Assembly (NCBI RefSeq): GCF_026241855.1
Contig: NZ_JAPJDC010000001.1
Coordinates: 930,001-994,000 of the forward strand
DNA from: Curtobacterium flaccumfaciens pv. betae
Lineage (GTDB): Bacteria > Actinomycetota > Actinomycetes > Actinomycetales > Microbacteriaceae
Reading direction: 5' to 3'
DNA: 64,000 nt
The notes beneath the pieces were generated by a model, which was given only the letters and a program-made list of their open reading frames with translations, was not told the DNA's origin and made no database searches. Shown piece after piece: positions 1-8,517 of the stretch. A program made the position numbers and the translations under genes. Positions within the stretch are counted from its first letter, which is position 1. Every line of letters starts with the position of its first letter.

Positions 1-1
1 C

Positions 2-697
2 GCCGAGCTCGTCGGGGCCGGAGCGTCCTACGGGGAATGCGCCGTGCTCTTCCGCGTCGGGGCGCAGTCCGCAGCGCTCGAGTCCGCGCTCGGCCGGAAC
101 GGCATCCCGTACCGCGTGCAGGGAGGCACCCGCTTCTTCAACCGCCCGGAGGTCAAGCTCGCTGTCCACCACATGCGCGGTGAGGCGATCCGGCAGACCG
201 ACGACGAGCTGACCCGACGGGTCCGGCTGGTGCTGCAGGTCAGCGGCTGGACGGAGACGCCGCCGGAGGGCACCGGTGCAGTGCGCGAGCAGTGGGAAGC
301 GCTGCAGGCGATCATGGGCCTGGCCGAGGACGCCCCTGCCGGCACGACGATGCAGCAGTTCACCCAGGACCTGGTGGACCGGGCGGCGACGCACCACGAG
401 CCCGAGGTCGACGCCGTCACGCTCGCGACGCTGCACTCGTCGAAGGGTCTGGAGTGGCCGCACGTGGTCATCGCCGGCGCCGCCGAGGGTCTCCTGCCGA
501 TCTCGCACGCGTCGACCGACACCGAGGTGGACGAGGAGCGACGCCTGTTCTACGTCGGGCTGACCCGAGCCCGCCGATCCGTCACGATCACGTGGTCGCA
601 ACAGGGCTCCACGCGTGGGGGAGCCCGGGCTCCGAGTCGGTTCCTGGCAGCGCTCGGCACGCGCACCGCGGATGGGGTCGGACCGGCGAACGGCTGA
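2..697 (+). CDS. UvrD/Rep-family DNA helicase, C-terminal part (5' end outside window)
   Basis: The reading frame is open from base 2 to the TGA at 695-697, so the gene starts upstream. The visible 231 residues are the C-terminal part of helicase domain 2. TLHSSKGLEW and VIAGAAEGLLP are motif V, and EERRLFYVGLTRAR is motif VI with its ATP-contacting arginines. Superfamily 1A helicases of this type unwind DNA 3' to 5' in repair. The neighbours (cyclodehydratase-like protein, DUF2342 protein, Lon-like protease, UPF0182) match the order around uvrD2 in mycobacteria, so this is probably the UvrD2 orthologue. The chain ends shortly after motif VI and no HRDC domain is seen, unlike mycobacterial UvrD2. 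Its last 110 bp overlap the convergent next gene. Confidence 0.93.
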   Translation, partial: AELVGAGASYGECAVLFRVGAQSAALESALGRNGIPYRVQGGTRFFNRPEVKLAVHHMRGEAIRQTDDELTRRVRLVLQVSGWTETPPEGTGAVREQWEALQAIMGLAEDAPAGTTMQQFTQDLVDRAATHHEPEVDAVTLATLHSSKGLEWPHVVIAGAAEGLLPISHASTDTEVDEERRLFYVGLTRARRSVTITWSQQGSTRGGARAPSRFLAALGTRTADGVGPANG

Positions 698-1445
698 CCG
701 TCAGGTCGTCGCGCTCGAAGACGAGCTGGTCGGGCTCGGCTCGTTGCGTCCGGAGCGGGAGCCGTTCCAGCAGCATCCGTGTCGTGGCGGCGGCCACCGC
801 CGCTGCCCGCCACGGTGAGAGCGGTGCCGGGTGCCGGCCCCACACCTGGGCGGCGATGGCCGGCCAGGCCGGGTCGTCGTCGACGCGCGCGTACTCAGCG
901 CACTGGAGGCACGGCCCGGCTCCCGGCACGACGAACGGACCGAGACGGATGCGTCCGTCCCCGACGACGACCGCCAGGTGCGGCACACCCCGGCGGGTCC
1001 ACGCGGCGCGGAGCGCCGGGTCGACGACGTGGTCGGCCACCACCACGGCGAGGCGTGGTTCGGGCTCGGGCAGCACGATCGGCCCCCCGGCGGGCGCGGC
1101 GGTGCGGCTGACCGTCACGCCCTCGCCGGACAGGAACGTCGCCACGGTGTCGGCGAGGAGACCGGCGCCGTGCACCTCGATGCGTTCGATCGGCTCGGGC
1201 AGGACCTCGACCACCGCGGGCGACGCGGCACCGAGCACCCCGGCAGCACGTTCCGGGGAGCACCCCGACGCGGCCGCGAGGCCGGACAGCACGTCGTGCC
1301 CGGTCTCTCGTCGGAGGCCGTTGAGGAACCGTTCTTCCCCCGCGGTGGGCACCGCGACGACCGCGCGCGGGGGATCGACCCCGAGCTGGACCGTGGCGGG
1401 GTCACGCCAGACGAACTCGAGCGTCGGATCGATGCGGATGCCCAT
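588..1445 (-). CDS. ThiF/cyclodehydratase-like protein beside UvrD
   Basis: This 285-residue protein has two halves. Residues 1-90 resemble the degenerate N-terminal part of bacteriocin (TOMM) cyclodehydratase or ThiF/E1-like proteins. The rest holds a Rossmann-like stretch (VHGAGLLADTVATFL) and cysteines arranged as CLQC in the middle and CAC near the C-terminus, a likely structural zinc site. It has no GxGxxG nucleotide loop, so adenylating activity is doubtful. A counterpart sits at this place in mycobacteria (between uvrD2 and the DUF2342 gene). The start is ATG at 1443-1445 and the stop lies inside the convergent helicase gene. No YcaO protein or precursor peptide is seen nearby, so a RiPP role is not supported. 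Family assignment is moderate; function is unknown. Confidence 0.72.
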   Translation of the reverse strand: MGIRIDPTLEFVWRDPATVQLGVDPPRAVVAVPTAGEERFLNGLRRETGHDVLSGLAAASGCSPERAAGVLGAASPAVVEVLPEPIERIEVHGAGLLADTVATFLSGEGVTVSRTAAPAGGPIVLPEPEPRLAVVVADHVVDPALRAAWTRRGVPHLAVVVGDGRIRLGPFVVPGAGPCLQCAEYARVDDDPAWPAIAAQVWGRHPAPLSPWRAAAVAAATTRMLLERLPLRTQRAEPDQLVFERDDLTVSRSPVRPHPRCACRALPGTDSEPGLPHAWSPVATT

Positions 1446-1505
1446 GACCCCACGGTGCCGGAGTGCGCGGCACGCGTGGGGTCACAAGAGGGATCTGTGG
1501 AGAAC

Positions 1506-2924
1506 TCAGCGGGGCTGGTCGCCCGTGTCGTTCCCGGGCTCGTCGCCCGCTCCACCCTCGGGGTCGTCGGCCACGCGGCCGGACTCGTCCTCGTGCGGGC
1601 GCGCGCCGGTCGAGTCGTTCAGCAGGTCCTCGAGGGCCTTGTCGAACGCGTCGTCCTCGTCGGTCTGGGACGGGTTCCGCAGCCGTGCGACGAGGGCGTC
1701 GGGTGCGTCGACGTCGTCCGAGGTCGGCACGAGGTCGAAGTGCGACCAGAGGGCGTCGCGCTGCTCGGCACCGAGCTCGTCGGTCACCCGCTGCCACATC
1801 GCCGCGGCCTCACGCAGACGGCGCGGCCGCAGCTCGAGGCCGACGAGTGTGGCGAACGCCGACTCGGCGGGGCCACCCGCGGCACGGCGACGGCGCACCA
1901 TCTCGGCGATCGCCCCGGCCTTGGGGAGACGGACGGTGGCAGCAGCGGTGACCGTGTCCACCCAGCCCTCGACCAGCGCGAGCATCGTCTCGAGCCGGGC
2001 GAGGGCGGCGTCCTGCTCGGCGGTGCGCGGCGGGATGAGGGCACCCGACGCGAGTGCGTCGCGCAGCTGCTCCTGGTTGGTCGGGTCGATGTCGGCCGCG
2101 AGTTCCTCGACGCGGTCGAAGGGGATGTGGATGCCCCGTGCGTAGTCCGTGATCGACGAGATGATGTGCAGCCGGAGCCACCGTGCCGACCGGAAGAGCC
2201 GGGCGTGCGCGAGTTCGCGGACCGCGAGGTAGATGCGGACCTCGTCCTCGGAGACGTCGAGGCCCTCGGCGAACTCGGCGACGTTCTGGGGCAGGAGCGC
2301 TGCGACCTGCTCGTCGAGGAGCGGCACGCCGACGTCGCCGCCGGACACGACCTCCTTCGAGAGCTGCCCGACGACCTGACCGAGCTGGATCGCGAACAAC
2401 GCCCCGCCGATGCCGCGCATCGCCTTCGAGACGTCACCGAGCATCGCCTTGAGCTGCTCGGGAGCACGCTGGTCGATCGCCTCGGTCAGGGCATCGGCGA
2501 TGCTGAAGGCCACGGGCTCGGCGATCTGCGTCCACACCGGGACGGTCGCCTTGGCCCACTGTTCACGCGTGTAGAGACTCGGGGTCGCGGTCAGTTCGGC
2601 GACCGTCGTGACCTCGTCGAGCCACAGCGCGGCGACCTGGAACGCCTGGTCGGCCGCCTGCGAGGTGGCCGGGTCGACGGGGTGGCCGCCGTCCCGAGCG
2701 ATCGCGGTGGCGCGTTCGGCGGTGGCGGAGAAATCGATGCCGTCTCCGCCGGACTGGGCGGCGCGCTGGAGCTGGCTCATCAGGTTCGCCACGGAGGCCG
2801 GGTCGTTCGGCAGACCGGCGGCACCGGCGAGCTGCGACGGGTCGATCTGCCCCTCGCCCGAGAGCAGCTTGCGCAGCATCTCCTGGAAGTCGTCGTCCGG
2901 CCCCGGCTGTGGTTCATCAGGCAT
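1506..2924 (-). CDS. DUF2342-family zinc-dependent metalloprotease-like protein
   Basis: The protein has 472 residues, opens with an acidic, Pro-rich head (MPDEPQPGPDDDFQEML) and is otherwise helical. It carries the family's zincin-like segment VRELAHARLFRSARWL, where Glu and spaced His residues occupy the place of an HExxH-type metal site, and a conserved C-terminal block (LVGLELRPRRLREAAAMW). These features match the actinobacterial DUF2342 / zinc-dependent metalloprotease family; proteolysis is not proven for it. It is transcribed away from the Lon-like protease across a 152-bp gap. A TAGCGT box ends 7 nt before the ATG, suggesting a leaderless message. Confidence 0.86.
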   Translation of the reverse strand: MPDEPQPGPDDDFQEMLRKLLSGEGQIDPSQLAGAAGLPNDPASVANLMSQLQRAAQSGGDGIDFSATAERATAIARDGGHPVDPATSQAADQAFQVAALWLDEVTTVAELTATPSLYTREQWAKATVPVWTQIAEPVAFSIADALTEAIDQRAPEQLKAMLGDVSKAMRGIGGALFAIQLGQVVGQLSKEVVSGGDVGVPLLDEQVAALLPQNVAEFAEGLDVSEDEVRIYLAVRELAHARLFRSARWLRLHIISSITDYARGIHIPFDRVEELAADIDPTNQEQLRDALASGALIPPRTAEQDAALARLETMLALVEGWVDTVTAAATVRLPKAGAIAEMVRRRRAAGGPAESAFATLVGLELRPRRLREAAAMWQRVTDELGAEQRDALWSHFDLVPTSDDVDAPDALVARLRNPSQTDEDDAFDKALEDLLNDSTGARPHEDESGRVADDPEGGAGDEPGNDTGDQPR

Positions 2925-2931
2925 GCCGACT

Positions 2932-2937
2932 ACGCTA
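2932..2937 (-). promoter_or_regulatory. -10 box, leaderless-type promoter of the DUF2342 gene
   Basis: On the minus strand TAGCGT lies 7 nt before the ATG at 2924, so transcription would begin at or next to the start codon. No Shine-Dalgarno sequence is present. Confidence 0.6.
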
Positions 2938-3076
2938 ATCGCTGCTCACGGGGCCGCACCTGGGATGCCCCCGTGGGAACGCCCGAAGCGCTGCGCCCAG
3001 GGCGAACAGCCCCGTCGCGAGACGTGGGCGACCACCCTGCCGCCAGGCGCGGGTGCCCACCTCGGAAGGACCCCGC

Positions 3077-4186
3077 GTGACCCTCTTCGCCCCCGCGCCC
3101 CGTCGTCGCTCGCGTGCCCGGACCGTCGGGTGGGCGTTCCTGATCGGCGCGGTCGTCCTGGGCCTGTTGGCGAGCCTGCTGCCCAGCCCGTACCTCATCG
3201 AGGTCCCCGGGCCGGTCTACAACACCATCGGCACGCAGAAGCAGGGGACGGGCAAGGACGCGAAGGACGTCAAGCTCATCCAGGTGTCCGGCCACGAGAC
3301 GTACCCGACGGCCGGTGCCCTCGACATGCTCACCGTCGGGATCCAGGGCGACGCCACGAACCGCCCGTCCTGGACCAGCGTCATCCGCGCGATCTTCACC
3401 AGATCACAGGCGGTCATCCCGGTCGAGGCGATCTACCCGAGCGGCACCACGACCGAGCAGGTGAACGAGCGGGACTCCGCCGACATGCAGGCATCGCAGC
3501 AGTCGGCCGTCGCCGCCGCGCTCATCCAACAGGGGAACGACCTGCCGACGGAACTCGAGGTCAGCGCCGTGCAGGAGGGCTCGGCGGCCGACGGCGCGAT
3601 CGAGAAGGGCGACGTCATCACGGCGTTCGACGGCAGGTCGCTCACGACCAACGCCGACGCCTCGAGCCTCCGCGAGCTCGTTGCGAAGCACGGCACCTCG
3701 CGCCCCGCGACCGTCACCGTCGAACGGGACGGCGCGACCGAGGACGTCAGGGTGACGCCGCGCAGCGAGCAGGGCACGGCGCTGCTCGGGGTCGGTGTCA
3801 CCGAGCGCTACGAGTTCCCCTTCAAGGTGTCGATCCGGCTGCAGGACGTCGGCGGTCCGTCCGCCGGCATGATGTTCGCGCTCGGGATCATCGACGAGAT
3901 CACGCCGGGCAAGCTCAACGGCGGCAAGCACGTCGCGGGCACCGGCACGATCACGGCAGACGGCGAGGTCGGGCCCATCGGTGGGATCCGCCAGAAGCTC
4001 TACGGGGCGGCGGACGCGGGTGCCACGGTGTTCCTCGCCCCCGCGGACAACTGCGACGAGGTCGTCGGGCACGTGCCGGACGGACTCGACGTCTACAGCG
4101 TCTCCACGCTCGACCAGGCCGTCACCGACCTGCAGACGATCGCCGACGGCGGGAGCACCGCGAAGCTCGCCCGCTGCGGTTCCTGA
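3077..4186 (+). CDS. PDZ-domain Lon-like serine protease (YlbL family)
   Basis: This 369-residue protein is membrane-anchored. After a basic head it has one transmembrane helix (VGWAFLIGAVVLGLLASLLP), then a PDZ domain (GSAADGAIEKGDVITAFDG) and a Lon-type catalytic domain. Ser262 in GGPSAGMM and Lys307 in GGIRQKLYGA form the Ser/Lys dyad. The GTG at 3077 was chosen because GGAAGGA at 3064-3070 stands 6 nt before it; an in-frame ATG at 3053 lacks such a site. The family is thought to degrade membrane or secreted substrates outside the membrane. Linkage with the DUF2342 protein and UPF0182 is conserved in actinobacteria. Confidence 0.92.
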   Translation: MTLFAPAPRRRSRARTVGWAFLIGAVVLGLLASLLPSPYLIEVPGPVYNTIGTQKQGTGKDAKDVKLIQVSGHETYPTAGALDMLTVGIQGDATNRPSWTSVIRAIFTRSQAVIPVEAIYPSGTTTEQVNERDSADMQASQQSAVAAALIQQGNDLPTELEVSAVQEGSAADGAIEKGDVITAFDGRSLTTNADASSLRELVAKHGTSRPATVTVERDGATEDVRVTPRSEQGTALLGVGVTERYEFPFKVSIRLQDVGGPSAGMMFALGIIDEITPGKLNGGKHVAGTGTITADGEVGPIGGIRQKLYGAADAGATVFLAPADNCDEVVGHVPDGLDVYSVSTLDQAVTDLQTIADGGSTAKLARCGS

Positions 4187-4231
4187 CCCGGTCCTGAGTC
4201 CCCGTACAGGTTCACGTCCGGTCGGGTCCCA

Positions 4232-4237
4232 TAGGAT
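4232..4237 (+). promoter_or_regulatory. Candidate -10 box before the UPF0182 gene
   Basis: TAGGAT lies 63 nt before the GTG at 4301, with TTCACG at 4211-4216 as a weak -35 candidate 15 nt upstream. Confidence 0.4.
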
Positions 4238-4300
4238 CAGTGTCACTGACGGCCCGCCGCGAGCCGGGCCCGCCGGTCCGACACGTCTGGAGCACATCAA

Positions 4301-7300
4301 GTGACGACAACCTCGTCCACCTCGGGGCGGCGTTCGCCGCGGGTCCCCATCGTGGTCACGATCATCGTGCTGGCCGCACTGGTGATCGCCTTCTTCATCT
4401 TCGCCAGCCTGTACACCGACTACGCGTGGTTCGCGCAGCTCGGGTTCCAGCAGGTCCTCACGACCCGGTGGATCGCCGGGACGCTGATGTTCCTGGCGGG
4501 CTTCCTCGGCATGGCGGTCCCGGTCTTCGTGAGCATCGCGCTCGCGTTCCGGTTCCGGCCCGTCTACGCGAAGCTCAACTCGCAGCTCGACCGCTACCAG
4601 CAGGTCATCGAGCCCCTGCGGCGCGCCGTGATGATCGGCATCCCCGTGGTCCTCGGCATCTTCGCCGGGCTCTCGACGGCGGGGCGCTGGAGCATGGTCC
4701 TCGAGTACTTCAACCGCACGCCGTTCGGCAAGACCGACCCGCAGTTCGGACTGGACATCGGGTTCTACGTGTTCGAGCTGCCGTTCTGGCGCTCGATCGT
4801 GGCCTACTCGTCGGCCGTCGTCCTCATCGCCGGTCTCGCCGCACTCGCGGCGAGCTACCTCTACGGCGCGCTCCGCTTCGGTGGTCGTGAGGTCCGGATC
4901 TCCCGCGCCGCGCGCATCCAGCTCGCGGTCACGGCGGCGCTCTACATCGCGCTGCAGGCCGTCAGCCTCTGGCTCGACCAGTACGCGGCCCTGACGAAGT
5001 CAAACTCGCTCATCACCGGTGCCCAGTACACCGACGTCAACGCGGTGATCCCGGGCCGCGAGATCATGGCCGGCATCGCGGCGATCGTCGCGTTGCTCTT
5101 CATCGTCACGGCGGTCATCGGCCGCTGGCGCATCTCGATCGTCGGGACAGGACTGCTGCTCGTCGCCGCGATCGTCGTCGGGGGCATCTACCCGTGGGTC
5201 GTCCAGCGTCTGCAGGTGAAGCCCTCGGAGCGCACGTTCGAGTCCGCCTACATCGAGCGGAACATCAAGGCCACGCGTGACGCCTACGGTGTCGCCGGCG
5301 TCGAAGAGCAGAACTACGACGCCACGACCGAGACGAGCTCGGGTGCGCTCGCGAAGGACGCGCAGACCACGGCCAACATCCGTCTCATCGACCCGAAGAT
5401 CGTCTCCGACACGTTCAGCCAGCTGCAGCAGTACCGGCAGTACTACCAGTTCCCGAAGGAGCTGGACGTCGACCGCTACGACGTCAAGGGCGAGACCGAG
5501 GACACCGTGATCGCGGTCCGCGACATCGACCTCGCCGGGCTCAGCTCGGCCGCGAACACGCAGTACAACCGGGCGTTCGTCTACACACACGGCTACGGCG
5601 TCACCGCGGCCTACGGCAACCAGCGCGCGAGCGACGGCAAGCCGGTGTTCCTCGAGTCCGGGATCCCGTCGAACGGTGCCCTGGGTGACTTCCAGCAGCG
5701 CGTGTACTTCGGTGAGACCTCGCCGCCCTACTCGATCGTGGGTGCCCCGAAGGGCACGAAGGACGTCGAGCTCGACTACCCGTCCGGCTCCGACGACGAC
5801 AACGGTGGCAACGCGACCACCACGTACGCCGGCGACGGCGGTCCGAGCCTCGGCAACTTCTTCAACCGGCTCGTCTACGCCGCGAAGTTCCAGTCGGAGC
5901 AGATCCTGCTCTCGAACGCGGTGAACAAGGACTCGCAGATCCTCTACGACCGCGACCCGATCACCCGCGTGCAGAAGGCCGCGCCGTACCTGACCGTCGA
6001 CAGCGACGCGTACCCGGCGATCGTCGACCACCGCATCCAGTGGGTGGTGGACGGCTACACCACGAGCGACGCGTACCCGTACTCGCAGAGCCAGAGCCTG
6101 TCGGACAGCATCGCCGGCGCCGAGTCCTCGACGTACCGCACCGACCAGGTGAACTACATCCGGAACTCGGTGAAGGCCACGGTCGACGCGTACACGGGCA
6201 AGGTGACGCTGTACACGTGGGACACGAAGGACCCGGTCCTCAAGACGTGGCAGAAGATCTTCCCGACGTCGATGAAGCCGGTGTCGAGCATGAGCGCGGA
6301 ACTCCTCGACCACGTGCGGTACCCGACGGACCTGTTCAAGGTGCAGCGCTCGATCCTCGGCACCTACCACGTGACCAACGCCAACTCGTTCTACTCGGGT
6401 GACGACGCGTGGAACACCCCGCAGGAACCGACGAGCACGGCGACGTCGGACAGTGACGCCGACACCGCGGCGACGTCGACGAACGCGCTCGGCGCGCAGA
6501 CGACGACGACGGCCAACAGGGCGAACCTGCAGGACCCGTACTACCTGACGATGAAGGTGCCGGGTCAGGGGACCGCGTACTCGCTGTACACGACCTACAT
6601 CCCGCAGCAGTCGGCCGGGGCGAACAACCGCAACGTGCTGACCGGCTACCTGGCGGTGAACTCCGACGCGGGTGGTGCCGGCAAGGGCGAGAAGGCGTCG
6701 GGCTACGGCAAACTCACGCTGTTGACGATGCCGAAGACCGACAACATCCCGGGCCCCGGACAGGTGCAGAGCCTCTTCAACGGTGACTCGACCGTGTCGC
6801 AGGAGCTCAACATCCTGAAGCGCGGCAACTCGACCGTGAAGCAGGGCAACCTGCTCACGCTCCCGGTCGGCGGCGGGTTCCTCTACGTGCAGCCCGTCTA
6901 CGTCCAGTCGACCTCGAGTGGTTCGTACCCGCTGCTGCAGAAGGTCCTCGTGGCCTTCGGCGACAAGATCGCGTTCGAGGACACGCTCGACGAGGCCCTG
7001 AACTCGCTGTTCGGCGGGGACTCCGGTGCGGCGGCTGGCGACTCCGGCGCGAGCGGCGGCGACAGCGGCAGCGACAGCGGTTCCGGTTCCGACAGCGGGT
7101 CTGGCTCGGACACGGGTTCCGGCTCCGACACGGGCTCCAGCTCGACCGGCTCGACGGGTTCCGGCTCGGCCGACAACGACGCCCTGCAGAAGGCCCTGGC
7201 CGACGCCAAGGCAGCCCTGCAGGACCGCCAGGAGGCCTACGCCGACAACGACCTGGTCGCTGCGGCGGAAGCCGACCAGCGCCTCCAGGACGCGATCGAG

Positions 7301-7330
7301 GCCGCCACGGCAGCCGAGAACGGCAGCTGA
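4301..7330 (+). CDS. UPF0182 family large membrane protein
   Basis: At 1009 residues this has the usual length of UPF0182 (PF03699). About seven transmembrane helices occupy roughly residues 18-300, starting with VPIVVTIIVLAALVIAFFIF, and include the conserved TDYAWFAQLGF. A large domain, predicted outside the membrane, follows. The last ~110 residues are a Ser/Gly/Asp tract (SDSGSGSDTGSGS) and a charged helix (ALQKALADAKAALQDRQEAY) typical of the family. Biochemical function is unknown. The GTG at 4301 follows GGAG at 4288-4291. It lies downstream of the Lon-like protease in the same direction but has its own promoter candidate. Confidence 0.95.
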   Translation: MTTTSSTSGRRSPRVPIVVTIIVLAALVIAFFIFASLYTDYAWFAQLGFQQVLTTRWIAGTLMFLAGFLGMAVPVFVSIALAFRFRPVYAKLNSQLDRYQQVIEPLRRAVMIGIPVVLGIFAGLSTAGRWSMVLEYFNRTPFGKTDPQFGLDIGFYVFELPFWRSIVAYSSAVVLIAGLAALAASYLYGALRFGGREVRISRAARIQLAVTAALYIALQAVSLWLDQYAALTKSNSLITGAQYTDVNAVIPGREIMAGIAAIVALLFIVTAVIGRWRISIVGTGLLLVAAIVVGGIYPWVVQRLQVKPSERTFESAYIERNIKATRDAYGVAGVEEQNYDATTETSSGALAKDAQTTANIRLIDPKIVSDTFSQLQQYRQYYQFPKELDVDRYDVKGETEDTVIAVRDIDLAGLSSAANTQYNRAFVYTHGYGVTAAYGNQRASDGKPVFLESGIPSNGALGDFQQRVYFGETSPPYSIVGAPKGTKDVELDYPSGSDDDNGGNATTTYAGDGGPSLGNFFNRLVYAAKFQSEQILLSNAVNKDSQILYDRDPITRVQKAAPYLTVDSDAYPAIVDHRIQWVVDGYTTSDAYPYSQSQSLSDSIAGAESSTYRTDQVNYIRNSVKATVDAYTGKVTLYTWDTKDPVLKTWQKIFPTSMKPVSSMSAELLDHVRYPTDLFKVQRSILGTYHVTNANSFYSGDDAWNTPQEPTSTATSDSDADTAATSTNALGAQTTTTANRANLQDPYYLTMKVPGQGTAYSLYTTYIPQQSAGANNRNVLTGYLAVNSDAGGAGKGEKASGYGKLTLLTMPKTDNIPGPGQVQSLFNGDSTVSQELNILKRGNSTVKQGNLLTLPVGGGFLYVQPVYVQSTSSGSYPLLQKVLVAFGDKIAFEDTLDEALNSLFGGDSGAAAGDSGASGGDSGSDSGSGSDSGSGSDTGSGSDTGSSSTGSTGSGSADNDALQKALADAKAALQDRQEAYADNDLVAAAEADQRLQDAIEAATAAENGS

Positions 7331-7334
7331 CACA

Positions 7335-7369
7335 CCGTGGCGGGGCACTCGATTTGTGTCCCGCCACGG
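7335..7369 (+). terminator. Inverted repeat after UPF0182
   Basis: Arms 7335-7348 and 7356-7369 pair at 13 of 14 positions (CCGTGGCGGG with CCCGCCACGG). There is no T tract. The loop and 3' arm contain the -35 hexamer of the following tRNA promoter. Confidence 0.5.
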
Positions 7370-7382
7370 CCCCGTGTAGGCT
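7354..7382 (+). promoter_or_regulatory. Promoter of the initiator tRNA gene
   Basis: TTGTGT at 7354-7359 and TAGGCT at 7377-7382 are separated by 17 bp, the ideal spacing. The tRNA begins 12 nt after the -10 box. Confidence 0.65.
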
Positions 7383-7393
7383 TCTAAACGTGC

Positions 7394-7470
7394 CGCGGGG
7401 TGGAGCAGTTCGGTAGCTCGCTGGGCTCATAACCCAGAGGTCGTAGGTTCAAATCCTGCCCCCGCAACCA
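7394..7470 (+). tRNA. Initiator tRNA-fMet (CAU anticodon)
   Basis: The 77-nt sequence folds as a cloverleaf with anticodon CAT at 7428-7430. C1 faces A72 unpaired, and three G:C pairs (GGG with CCC) stand in the anticodon stem. Both are hallmarks of bacterial initiator tRNA rather than elongator Met tRNA. The 3' CCA is encoded. Confidence 0.96.
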
Positions 7471-7484
7471 AGCGTCACATGAAG

Positions 7485-7513
7485 GCCCCGGTCCAACAGG
7501 ACCGGGGCTTTCT
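7485..7513 (+). terminator. Rho-independent terminator after tRNA-fMet
   Basis: GCCCCGGTCC at 7485-7494 pairs perfectly with GGACCGGGGC at 7499-7508 around a 4-nt loop, followed by a T-rich run (TTTCTT). Confidence 0.85.
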
Positions 7514-7548
7514 TCGTGTCCCCGAACGCCGCCCCGAACGCAGTCCGG

Positions 7549-7617
7549 CCCGCAGGACGACCGCCCGCAGTCCCGCCCGCAGGACGACCGCCCGCAGTCC
7601 CGCCCGCAGGACGACCG
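7549..7617. repeat. 27-bp tandem repeat, 2.6 copies
   Basis: Two exact copies of a 27-bp unit starting CCCGCAGGACGACCG (7549-7575 and 7576-7602) and a 15-bp partial copy (7603-7617) lie between the tRNA terminator and the nitrilase promoter. No gene is seen in them. Confidence 0.9.
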
Positions 7618-7633
7618 AACGCAGGCCCCCGGG

Positions 7634-7639
7634 TACGCT
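7634..7639 (+). promoter_or_regulatory. -10 box, leaderless-type promoter of the nitrilase gene
   Basis: TACGCT ends 6 nt before the ATG at 7646, with no Shine-Dalgarno sequence between. Confidence 0.55.
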
Positions 7640-7645
7640 CACCGC

Positions 7646-8485
7646 ATGGCCACCCTCACGATCGCGGCGGCGCAGTTCGCCCCCGTGGACGACCCCGTCG
7701 CCAACCTCGACACCGTGCGCACCGCCGCCGTCGACGCGGCCGCCCGGGGTGCGGACCTCCTCGTCACGCCGGAGTACACCTCGTACTTCACCGCCGACAT
7801 CGACGATCGGTTCGTCGCCGCGGCGCAGCCCCTGGACGGTCCGTTCGTCTCGGGCCTCCGCGACGTCGCTCGCGAGACCGGCATCGCCCTGGTCGTCGGG
7901 GTCGCCGAGTCAGCGGACACGCCGGAGCGCTTCCGGAACACCCTGGTTGCGGTGCTCCCGTCGGGCGACGTGGCCACGACGTACCGGAAGGTCCACCTCT
8001 ACGACGCCTTCGGCTCGCGGGAGTCGGACCGAATCGAGTCCGGCGACCCGGAGCAGCTGCCGGTCTTCGAGCTCGGCGGAGTCCGCGTCGGGCTCGAGAC
8101 CTGCTACGACCTGCGCTTCCCCGAGGTCACCCGGCGCCTCGCCGCTCCCGAGACCGGCGCGGCCGACGTCGTCGTCCTCCCGGCGGAGTGGGTGCGCGGG
8201 CCCGGCAAGGAGCACCACTGGCGCACGCTCCTCACGGCCCGCGCGATCGAGAACACCGTCTGGGTCGTCGGGGTCGGCCAGACGCCGCCCATCGGGATCG
8301 GTGGCTCGGTCGTCCTCGACCCGTCCGGCGTCGCCGTGGCCTCGGCGGGTGCCTCGCCGGGCACGCTCACCGCCACGATCGACACCACCGTCACGGACGC
8401 CGTCCGTCGGGTGAACCCGTCGTTGTCGCTGCGGCGGTACGACGTCGCACTGCGCACCCCGCCTGGAGGCCCGGGGCAGCGCTGA
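7646..8485 (+). CDS. Carbon-nitrogen hydrolase (nitrilase superfamily amidase)
   Basis: The 279-residue protein has the full nitrilase-fold triad: Glu43 in TPEY, Lys115 in TYRKVHLYD and Cys153 in ETCYDLRFPE. These enzymes hydrolyse C-N bonds of amides using the cysteine as nucleophile. The TCYDLRFPE block resembles the deaminated-glutathione amidase (Nit1) branch, but substrate cannot be settled from sequence. The gene stands alone, reading toward the convergent aminotransferase. Its last codons carry a CTGGAGGCCCG motif of the dispersed repeat described in the findings. Confidence 0.92.
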   Translation: MATLTIAAAQFAPVDDPVANLDTVRTAAVDAAARGADLLVTPEYTSYFTADIDDRFVAAAQPLDGPFVSGLRDVARETGIALVVGVAESADTPERFRNTLVAVLPSGDVATTYRKVHLYDAFGSRESDRIESGDPEQLPVFELGGVRVGLETCYDLRFPEVTRRLAAPETGAADVVVLPAEWVRGPGKEHHWRTLLTARAIENTVWVVGVGQTPPIGIGGSVVLDPSGVAVASAGASPGTLTATIDTTVTDAVRRVNPSLSLRRYDVALRTPPGGPGQR

Positions 8486-8517
8486 CGCGTCCGTCGCGTC
8501 CCCGACGCGGTCGCGGC

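Noticed and set aside
831..3080. Plus-strand open frame of 749 codons
   Set aside because: It is a shadow of the cyclodehydratase-like and DUF2342 genes on the other strand.
5000..7348. Minus-strand open frame of 782 codons
   Set aside because: It lies wholly opposite UPF0182 and is Arg/Val-rich without any motif.
7394..7470. tRNA-fMet as an integration site
   Set aside because: No duplicated tRNA 3' end, integrase or island-like change was seen downstream; the same holds for tRNA-Leu at 27.2 kb.
7549..7617. Possible CRISPR array
   Set aside because: The 27-bp units are directly adjacent with no spacers, and no cas gene is present.
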